A stretch of 14,464 nucleotides of DNA from an uncultured bacterium (lineage in GTDB: Bacteria > Actinomycetota > Coriobacteriia > Coriobacteriales > Coriobacteriaceae): the NCBI GenBank assembly GCA_905216075.1, contig CAJMSO010000019.1, forward strand, positions 1 to 14,464, written 5' to 3'. The translations under genes and the position numbers were made by a program. Of this stretch, positions 5,715-13,100 are shown in pieces. The notes under the pieces were generated by a model that was not told the DNA's origin, did no database searches, and saw only the letters and a program-made list of their open reading frames with translations. Within the stretch, counting starts at the first letter, position 1. Each line of letters starts with the position of its first letter.

Positions 5715-7223
5715 ATGCCGTGCACAACGATTTTGGTTGGTAAGAACGCGAGCTACGACGGGTCGACGCTGGTTGCCCGCAACGAGGACTCGTCCAACGG
5801 GGTGTTTGAGCCAAAGCGCATGCGCGTGGTACACCCCGACGAGCAGCCGCGTGTCTACACGAGCGTTCTGAGCCACCTGACCGTAGAGCTGCCCGATAAT
5901 CCTATGCGTTACACAAGCGTCCCCGACGTTGTCCCGGGTCATGGCATTTGGGCAGAGGCCGGCTTCAACGAGCTCAACGTTGGCATGTCCGCAACCGAGA
6001 CGCTTACCACCAACGAGCGCGTCCGCGGCGCCGATCCGCTCGTGGACTACGTGCCCGCCAAGGGCAACGAGGGCGAGGACGGCTATGTTCCGGCGCAGCC
6101 CGGTGGTTTGGGCGAGGAGGATATGGTGACCCTGGTGCTGCCGTACGCCAAGTCCGCCCGCGACGGCGTGCGTATCTTGGGCGACCTGCTCGAGCGCTAC
6201 GGCACTTACGAGAACAACGGCATCGCCTTTAGCGACGTGGACGAGATCTGGTGGCTCGAGACCATCGGCGGTCACCACTGGATCGCCAAGCGCGTGCCCG
6301 ATGATGCCTATGTGACCATGCCCAACCAGCTGGGTATCGATAGCTTTGACCTGGACGACGCCGAGGGCGCCCAGGTCGACCACATGTGCTCCGCCGACCT
6401 GCGCTCCTGGATGGCCGAGTGGCATCTGGACCTGACGCTGGGCGTCGAGAGCGACGGCCCGGCTGCCGTCTTTAACCCGCGCGAGGCCTTTGGCTCGCAC
6501 AGCGACAGCGACCACGTCTACAACACGCCGCGTGCCTGGTATATGCAGCGCTGTCTCAACCCCAGCGATGTGTGGGACGGTCCCGAGGCCGACTACACGC
6601 CCGAGAGCGACGATATCCCCTGGAGCCGCGTGCCCGAGCGCAAGGTGACCATCGAGGACATCAAGTACGTGCTTTCGAGCCACTACCAGGGCACGGAGTA
6701 CGACTGCTACGGCAGCAAGGGCACGCCCGCCACGCGCGGCGCCTACCGTCCCATCGGCATCAACCGCAACAGCCAGCTTGCCGTGCTGCAGCTGCGCCCC
6801 TATGCGCAGCCGGCGTATCGCGCCGTGCAGTGGATGGCGTTTGGCTCCAACTCGTTTAACGCGCTCGTGCCGCTGTACGCCAATGTCGAGACCATGCCCG
6901 AGTACTATGCCGACACGCAGGCTCGCGTGACGTCCGAGAATTTCTATTGGGCAAATCGCCTGATCGGCGCCTTGGCCGATGTTCGCTTCCATGAGTGCGG
7001 TCGCGCAGTCGAGGATTATCAGGAGAAGGTCGGCGGCATGGGCCACAAGCAGATTCACGACGTTGACGCTGCCGTGGCCGCGCTGCCCGCCGAGCTCGCC
7101 CGCGCCAACGAGGCCTTTGCCGAGCTCATGCGCGTGGAGACCGATGCTCTGTTGGGCAAGGTGCTCTACACCACGAGCTGTGCCATGAAGAATTCCTTCG
7201 CGATGAACGACAACGTAAGGTAA
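5715..7223 (+). CDS. C69-family (PepD-like) dipeptidase
   Basis: This 502-residue cysteine peptidase of family C69 would hydrolyse dipeptides with broad specificity in the cytoplasm, recycling amino acids. The frame has an earlier ATG at 5709, but that codon touches the strong SD AAGGAGG (5702-5708). The ATG at 5715 has a normal 6-nt gap and gives MPCTTILVGKNASYDGSTLV, with RNEDS at 22-26. In this N-terminal nucleophile family the cysteine (here Cys3) becomes the catalytic N-terminal residue after processing. Other family segments are VDEIWWLETIGGHHWIAKRV, VTMPNQLGIDSFDLDD and IGINRNSQLAVLQLRP, followed by FGSNSFNALVPLYANV. No signal peptide is present. Length is normal for the family. Upstream is the terminator-bearing inverted-repeat element and downstream a strong terminator, so it is probably transcribed alone. 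Confidence 0.95.
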   Translation: MPCTTILVGKNASYDGSTLVARNEDSSNGVFEPKRMRVVHPDEQPRVYTSVLSHLTVELPDNPMRYTSVPDVVPGHGIWAEAGFNELNVGMSATETLTTNERVRGADPLVDYVPAKGNEGEDGYVPAQPGGLGEEDMVTLVLPYAKSARDGVRILGDLLERYGTYENNGIAFSDVDEIWWLETIGGHHWIAKRVPDDAYVTMPNQLGIDSFDLDDAEGAQVDHMCSADLRSWMAEWHLDLTLGVESDGPAAVFNPREAFGSHSDSDHVYNTPRAWYMQRCLNPSDVWDGPEADYTPESDDIPWSRVPERKVTIEDIKYVLSSHYQGTEYDCYGSKGTPATRGAYRPIGINRNSQLAVLQLRPYAQPAYRAVQWMAFGSNSFNALVPLYANVETMPEYYADTQARVTSENFYWANRLIGALADVRFHECGRAVEDYQEKVGGMGHKQIHDVDAAVAALPAELARANEAFAELMRVETDALLGKVLYTTSCAMKNSFAMNDNVR

Positions 7224-7241
7224 AGACAACCTTGCAGCGAA

Positions 7242-7290
7242 CGAGCGGGGCAAACGCCGTCAAAGGATTTGCCCCGCTCGATTTCTATCT
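7242..7290 (+). terminator. Strong intrinsic terminator of the dipeptidase gene
   Basis: A perfect 13-bp stem (7242-7254 CGAGCGGGGCAAA with 7268-7280), a 13-nt loop and the tail ATTTCTATCT lie 19 nt after the stop codon. Confidence 0.88.
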
Positions 7291-7306
7291 TGGCGGTAAA
7301 ACGATT

Positions 7307-7336
7307 TTGTGTCGTTCGCCCAATCTTGGGTACAAG
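7307..7336 (+). promoter_or_regulatory. Weak promoter candidate for the phasin-like/aarF pair
   Basis: TTGTGT (7307-7312) and TACAAG (7331-7336) are 18 bp apart. Matches to consensus are modest. A promoter is expected here because a strong terminator lies just upstream. Confidence 0.3.
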
Positions 7337-7371
7337 AAGGCCAATGCAGTTGTTCACGATTGGAGCCAACC

Positions 7372-7788
7372 ATGGTTATGAAATTCGATCAGCTTGTTAA
7401 CGGTGCCATCAACGTGGGTTTTGGCGCCGCCGCCGTTGCCGTCGAGGGCGGCAAGAAGGTCCTCGACGACCTCAATACCAAGGGCGAGCAGGTCCGCAAG
7501 GACGCCGGCACCCCCGATATCGCCCGCAGCGTGTCCGATATGTTCGAGCAGGCCGGTGGCACCATCTCCGACCTGACCGAGCGCCTGGGCATGCAGGGCG
7601 AGACCGCGGCTCAGCGCGTGCTCGACGAGCTCATCCTGGCCCGCGTCCGCGTTATGACCGCCCCCGAGCGCACGGCCTTTTTGGCCCATGTGCGCGACAT
7701 CGTCGATTCGGTCGAGGACAACGTGACCTCGGTGCCCGTCGAGTCCGTTGAGCCCGACGATGCAGAGGACGCCGAAGAGGCCGAGTAG
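7372..7788 (+). CDS. Small helical phasin-like protein paired with the AarF-type kinase
   Basis: This is a 138-residue protein beginning MVMKFDQLVNGAINVGFG. The frame extends further up, but the ATG at 7372 is chosen because GGAG (7362-7365) lies 6 nt before it and the sequence upstream (SFAQSWVQEGQCSCS) does not look coding. Composition suggests amphipathic helices (FGAAAVAVEGGKKVLDDLNT, then SVSDMFEQAGGTISDLTERL), a conserved-looking VLDELILARVRVM region, and a very acidic tail (DDAEDAEEAE). This style recalls phasins and related polyhydroxyalkanoate-granule-associated proteins, but the match is by general character only. There is no signal peptide or membrane segment, so it is probably cytoplasmic. 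Its stop codon is 8 bp before the AarF-type kinase gene, so the two should be cotranscribed and may act together. Function unknown. Confidence 0.85.
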   Translation: MVMKFDQLVNGAINVGFGAAAVAVEGGKKVLDDLNTKGEQVRKDAGTPDIARSVSDMFEQAGGTISDLTERLGMQGETAAQRVLDELILARVRVMTAPERTAFLAHVRDIVDSVEDNVTSVPVESVEPDDAEDAEEAE

Positions 7789-7796
7789 CAGCGCAG

Positions 7797-9560
7797 ATGG
7801 CAGATTCCACCACCGATTACAACAATCAAGATCCCTTGGGTGACGAGACGGCGGTTGTCGATGAGGTTGAGGCCGCCGTCTCGGGCGCTCGCAAGAAGCC
7901 GCGCGCTGTCGATATGGTTCCCGAGGAGCCCGACGCGATGGCGCCGGACGAGGAATACCAGCTCACGCCGGCAGGTCGTCGTGAGCGTATTGGACAGATC
8001 GTTCGCCTGATCAAAAAGTACCGCGTGTGGGATAACCTTACGCCGGTACGCCTGCGCCGCCTGCTCGAAGAGCTCGGCCCCATGTTCGTCAAGATGGGGC
8101 AGATCCTGGCCAACCGCTCCGAGATTTTGCCGCAGCGGTTTTGCGACGAGCTGCGTCGCCTGCGCTCCGATGTAGAGCCGGTGCCGTATGAGGTAGTGCT
8201 CCGCTGTCTGGAAGAGGAATACGGCCAGCGCTTGGGGCAGATGTTCGACGCCATCGACCCCAACCCGCTCGGTAGCGCGTCGCTCGCGCAGGTGCACCGC
8301 GCCCGCCTAGTAACCGGCGAGGACGTGGCCGTTAAGGTGCAACGCCCCGGCGCGCAGCAGGTCATGGCGCAGGACATCGACATCATCCGTTCGGTGGTGC
8401 GCATCGTTTCCAAGTTCGTCAACACCGATCAGTTTGTTGACCTGCACGGTGTGGTCGAAGAGCTGTGGACCTCATTTCGCGAGGAGACCAACTTTTTGGC
8501 CGAGGCCAAAAACCTCAACGATTTCTATGAGTTCCATAAGAGCGTCCATGGCGTGTCGTGTCCCAAATCCTACCTGGACCTTTGCACCGAGCACGTGGTG
8601 GTCATGGACTACATTGACGGCATCTCGATTGCCGATCCCGAGCGCCTGGTGGCCGAGGGCTATGACCTGGAAAAGATCGGCTCGGCGATTGTCGAGGACT
8701 ACTCGACGCAAGTGCTCGACGATGGCTTTTTCCATGCCGATCCGCATGCGGGAAACATCATCCTCAAGGACGGCATCGTCTACTTTATCGACCTGGGCAT
8801 GGTCGGGCGCATGTCGAGCCACGACCGCGGTATCGTCAAGGACATGATCTTTGCCGTGGCCGAGGGTGACGTGCCCAAGCTCAAAGACTCGCTTATGCGC
8901 TTTGCCGTGACGCGCGGCGACTCGGCCGAGCTCGACCATTCGGCCTTTTTGTCCGACTTGGACTTTATCGTCGCCGACTTTGCGGGTCTCGATCTTAAGG
9001 ACTTGGATATCGGCGAGTTTTTGACCTCGCTGTTAAACCTGGCGCGCAAAAACGACGTTGAGCTACCGAGCGTGGTGACGATGTTCGCCCGCGGCATGGT
9101 GACGCTCGAGGGCCTGCTGACCGAGTACATGCCCAACGTCAACATGATCCAGATCATCCAGACGCACATCAAAAACGAGAAGAGCGCCTATGCGCGCGTC
9201 CGCGAAATGGGGCGCGATCTTGCCGCGAGCAGCTATCGAGCGGCAAAAGGCTCGCTCGAGGCGGCCGAGTATCTGGGCTTGGCGTCGCGTATGCTCACGC
9301 GCGGCCAGCTTAAGGTAAACACGCAGATCATGAGCAGCGATAAGGCGCTGCGGCAGCTGGGTGGAATTATCGACCGCATGTCGATGGCAATTGTGATCGC
9401 CGGTCTGTTTATCGGTTCGTCGGTGGTGTACTACGCGCGCATCGAGCCGGTTGTGTTTGGTATCCCGGTCATTGGCTTTATGGGCTACGTGAGCGCGCTG
9501 GTGCTGGCGCTGATGCTGGGCCGCGAGATCTGGCGCAACAGTCACGGCGGCAAGCGTTAA
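7797..9560 (+). CDS. AarF/UbiB-family (ABC1) atypical kinase, membrane-anchored
   Basis: This 587-residue ABC1/UbiB-type protein kinase-like protein is probably an ATPase or kinase at the membrane. After an acidic N-terminal extension (1-50) come the family signatures: the KxGQ motif FVKMGQILANRS (Lys99-Gln102), the Ala-rich loop LGSASLAQVH (158-167), VAVKVQRP (Lys180), TNFLAEAKN (Glu236), HADPHAGN (313-320) and IDLGMVGR with metal-binding Asp332. Two hydrophobic segments near the C-terminus (about 529-546 and 553-575) should anchor it. Homologues support ubiquinone synthesis or lipid homeostasis. No quinone gene is nearby, so the local role is open. The start at 7797 has only a weak SD and lies 8 bp after the preceding stop, so translational coupling is likely. 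No clear intrinsic terminator follows. Confidence 0.94.
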   Translation: MADSTTDYNNQDPLGDETAVVDEVEAAVSGARKKPRAVDMVPEEPDAMAPDEEYQLTPAGRRERIGQIVRLIKKYRVWDNLTPVRLRRLLEELGPMFVKMGQILANRSEILPQRFCDELRRLRSDVEPVPYEVVLRCLEEEYGQRLGQMFDAIDPNPLGSASLAQVHRARLVTGEDVAVKVQRPGAQQVMAQDIDIIRSVVRIVSKFVNTDQFVDLHGVVEELWTSFREETNFLAEAKNLNDFYEFHKSVHGVSCPKSYLDLCTEHVVVMDYIDGISIADPERLVAEGYDLEKIGSAIVEDYSTQVLDDGFFHADPHAGNIILKDGIVYFIDLGMVGRMSSHDRGIVKDMIFAVAEGDVPKLKDSLMRFAVTRGDSAELDHSAFLSDLDFIVADFAGLDLKDLDIGEFLTSLLNLARKNDVELPSVVTMFARGMVTLEGLLTEYMPNVNMIQIIQTHIKNEKSAYARVREMGRDLAASSYRAAKGSLEAAEYLGLASRMLTRGQLKVNTQIMSSDKALRQLGGIIDRMSMAIVIAGLFIGSSVVYYARIEPVVFGIPVIGFMGYVSALVLALMLGREIWRNSHGGKR

Positions 9561-9626
9561 CGATTTCCTGGGATCGGGGAAACGGATCATTTTGCCTTGC
9601 GTCGCGCCGACGTGGGCTGGTCCGAA

Positions 9627-9780
9627 CAAAACTATGCCGGTTTACGGGGCTGGAGTGCCGAACCTCGACCATGCCGGAATCCGTGCTTTTAAAACCGCAG
9701 GTAGATGAGTCGTTGGTTTTCGAAAATGGCAAATATGGTTGCGAGGTGCTGATTCGGCGCCGTAATCCGGCATAGTTTTG
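9627..9780. repeat. 154-bp element with 24-bp imperfect terminal inverted repeats
   Basis: The ends at 9627-9650 (CAAAACTATGCCGG...) and 9757-9780 (...CCGGCATAGTTTTG) are inverted repeats with two mismatches. Inner parts also pair (ACCTCG-ACCAT with ATGGTTGCGAGGT), so the whole element can fold into one long hairpin. It is non-coding and lies between the aarF-type gene and the riboswitch. It resembles a MITE-like or REP-like dispersed element. Confidence 0.8.
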
Positions 9781-9870
9781 AAACGGGCTGTTCTTGCAAG
9801 GTCCGACGACAGTTCTTCCTATCGCAAACCATAGCTTTTACCTTGGGCTTCGCCTGTATGTGGGGCCCTT

Positions 9871-9899
9871 TTGCGTGCTACCATATCGACAGTAATAAT
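9871..9899 (+). promoter_or_regulatory. Candidate promoter of the riboswitch-controlled gene
   Basis: TTGCGT (9871-9876) and TAATAAT (9893-9899) are 16-17 bp apart. The -10 box ends about 10 nt before the predicted riboswitch 5' end, the expected place for a promoter feeding it. Confidence 0.45.
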
Positions 9900-9907
9900 C
9901 GATGGCC

Positions 9908-10081
9908 TAGATGGTGGTGCGGAGACGCACGAATGCGCGGTTTTCCTGCGCGTTTGGGAGAATCGGGGTGCAAGTCCCCGGCTGTACCAGTAACCGTAAT
10001 TCCTCTTGGCTCGGGATGTTCGCGTCGCAGATCGGACGACGTGCCCGAGTCGTTAAGGTTAAGTCGGATCGCCTCCCATCT
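9908..10081 (+). promoter_or_regulatory. Cobalamin riboswitch
   Basis: The conserved core is visible at 9956-10000: GGGAGAATCGGGGTGCAAGT, then CCCCGGCTGTACCAGTAACCG. This matches the cobalamin aptamer pattern (GGGAA, GGUG-AA-UCC, CUG, ACUGUAA). Downstream, CTCGGG...CCCGAG enclosing CGTCG...CGACG forms the peripheral stem. AAGTCGGATCGCCTCCC (10061-10077) corresponds to the 3' B12 box. A closing stem can form between GATGG (9910-9914) and CCATC (10076-10080). It senses adenosyl- or hydroxocobalamin and here controls a giant surface protein. Boundaries are approximate. No U-tract terminator follows, so control is probably at translation. Confidence 0.9.
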
Positions 10082-10143
10082 TGCATGCGGCTGCAGCTTT
10101 TGCCGCCGGTGTGCATAGGGCTCTGGAGGGAAGGGGGACCCCG

Positions 10144-13100
10144 ATGGGGGAACTCGAGCGCAACATGCGCGATGACGTGGGGCAGCCGTTGGGCAATGCT
10201 CCAAGTACAGACAATGGGGGACAAATGGATATGTTTGAGGACGAGTGCCAGCGCGCCTCGTGGCGTCGTCATGGAGCGATTGCCCGTGGCGTAGCCAAGC
10301 GCGGTCTGGTGGCATTCCTGGCCTTCGCGATGGCCTTCAGCACCACGCCCGCTCAGCTGTGGGCCGATGGCGCCGAGGGCATTGCCGAGGCTGTGGCTCA
10401 GGCCGCAACGCCGAGCGAGGGCGCGCAGGCCACGGACGGTGCTGCAGATACTACCGCGGCTGCTGCTGACGCAAACGATTCGGCTGCAGGTGGCTCCTCC
10501 GAAACTGGGGATACGGGTTCGGCCGCGCCTGACAACGTGAGCGATGATGCATCGGACGACCCCGCTGCGTCAGACCCTGCTTCGGCCACCCCGGCGAGCG
10601 AGGCGTCTGACACCACCGCCGAGACCGGCGACGCGACTGCGGTGGCCAGCGAGCCCAGTGTTGCCAAGGCCGCGTCTCGTGCCGCTGCTACGTTTTCCTC
10701 GAATAATGGTGTCAGCGTCGGAAAGAGCCAGTCGCCTTCTCGTTGGGCTGGCTCTAACTTCACCGCTTTTATCCAGAGCAATACTACGCTCTATGCGAAT
10801 GTTTGGACTTCGTCCAGCAAGCGCGCCAGCGCTTCGGGCTGCACCTATCAGTGGCTTGCTGCCGACATCAGCAACAAGAGCGATGCGGACAATTCCGCGT
10901 TTGTTCCCGTCGAGGGTCAGACGGGCGCATCGATCGTTTTGGACGATGCCCTGCGCACTCAGCTTAACGGCAAGTGCCTGCGCGTACGCATTACCGATGC
11001 CAGCGGTAACGTCATCTACGGCCCGACTAAGGGCGCCAACAACCAAAAGCTGACAGCGACGAACACCATCAAGGCGCCCGTTCCTACCAAGACGGCACTG
11101 GATGCAAAGTCTTATGTCCTCATCCAGTCTTCGGCAGACGATTCGAGCTCGTATTCGTCTGTTAAGGCCGAGATGCTGAACCCTGGCACTACGCTTTGGG
11201 CGAACGCCTACGACGGCGAAGCGGTTCCCAATAAGCGTATTGCGACACAGGCCGGCTGGACCTATCAGTGGCTTGCGTCTGACGTGCGCGATGCCGAGGA
11301 TTCCGCCTATCAGGCAATTCCGGGCCAGACCGCCCAGTCGCTGACGATCACGGACGAACTCGCTTCGCAACTTGCGGGCAAGTACATTCGCGTTAAGGTT
11401 GTCGGCGATGGCCAGGAGCTGTACGGTCCGAGCAGCTCTTTCGGGACGCCCGCGTCTGTTGGCTACAATACGCCGGGTCCTGTTGCCGCGAGTGACCAGA
11501 TCGCGTTAGGCCATATCGTTCTCGCCTATAACGGCGCCGAATTTGGCGACGATTATGAGAACGTCCCCAACGCTAACGTCGGTGACACGATTAAGGCTGC
11601 CGCCTACTACCTTAACTACGACACGCCGACTGACCTCTATGGCTCCGACAAGGTCGATTTTTCTTGGTGGGTGGCCGATTCTGCTGACGGCACGTTCAAG
11701 CAGGTTGCAACTGGTGATACCTTCACGGTTACCAAGGAGTGCGCGAACCGCTACCTCAAGGTGGTCGCTAAGGCCAAGAAGGGTATCCCCGGCTCCGATA
11801 GCTGTGAGACCAAGGCGGGCCGCATTCTGCCCAAGGGCGCGACGACGCTCGATTCAGTTGCATTTACCAATGCGAGCAAGGGCGCCAAGGACACTGGCTC
11901 TACGATTGAGGCGTGCGCCTACAAGGCGGTCGATTACTCGTCTGAGCCGGTTACCGAGGGCGTTACCTACACGTGGCGTTGGTCCTCTGTCGACCCGTCT
12001 TCCTCTGCGTTTGATGCGAAGACCGACTGGCATGTGGTCGAGGGCAAAACCGACAGCAGTTTTACGATTCCCGATGACTACGCCAAGCGCTGGGTGAGCG
12101 TGTCGGCCACTGCGGGCGATAACACCGTAGAGGCGACTACTGCTGTGGCCGTTAAGGCCGCAGGCTCGCACGAGCTGTTCCTGACGTATCTCAAAAAGAT
12201 CGTCGGCGATCAGAGCGATGACGCCAAGTTTGTCTACAAGAGTGGCGAAAAGATCGGTGTTACTGCATTCGAGAAGACGTCTGCAGGAACAAAGGGTGCC
12301 GAGCTTACATCTGATCAACTGACGTATACGTGGCAGATTGCCGATAGCGCCCAGGGTCCGTTCACGACGCTGACGGATGAGAACGCGCACAGGCCGTCGT
12401 TCGTAATTTCGCAAAAGTACGTCGGCAAGTACCTCAAGTGCATCGTCGACGGTGGCTACAACACCGACTATGCCTCCACGCGTTATGCCATCGTCAAGGG
12501 CGAAGATGCCAAGGCGTATACCCTGACATCGGTTAATGTCGCTTCGAGCGGCAACCTTGCACAGGTCGGCGGAACGCTTACCCCTACTGCCAATTACATG
12601 GCAACGGGCGATTGGGGCGATTACGAGACGGCACTCCCCGAGGGCTCCCTCGTCGATTACCGCTGGTATCTCGCCGATGACGCTGAGGGCACAAATGCCC
12701 ACGAGCTGTTTGGCGCCGACGAAACGACCGGCGCGATCACGCTTCCCGCCTCGGCTGAGGGCAAATACGCCTATGTCGTGGCAAACGCCGGCAACAACGA
12801 TGTCAAGAGCACCGCTTGGCTCGTTAATTCTTCCGACGAAAAGTCTCTTTCCGTTAACGTCAGGGTTGTAGGCGTAAGCAAGCACGATGTCGGTCAGTCC
12901 TATGACCTTGTGGACTGGGTGCCGACGGCCTCGTTTGAGTGGTCGAGTACCCAAAAAATGTCTGCCTGGGACATCTTTGCCAAGGTGCTTGACGACGCCG
13001 GCTATAGCTATAGCACGGACGGCGGCGTTCCCTATTCGGTTACGAACCCCGATAAGTCCCAGACGCTCGCGATGGAAAACACGGCGTCCGGCTATAAGTA

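Noticed and set aside
5700..7253. A 517-codon open frame on the minus strand across the dipeptidase gene
   Set aside because: It is a high-GC shadow. The plus strand encodes an unmistakable C69 peptidase with a strong SD, and the minus frame is His/Val/Gly-rich low-complexity sequence.
9561..9600. Intrinsic terminator directly after the aarF-type gene
   Set aside because: GATC...GATC with a following TTTT gives only a four-pair stem, too weak to call.
10081..10113. Terminator hairpin between riboswitch and start codon
   Set aside because: GCGGC...GCCGC can form a short stem with TTTT in its loop, but no U-tract follows it, so it is not a convincing transcription terminator.
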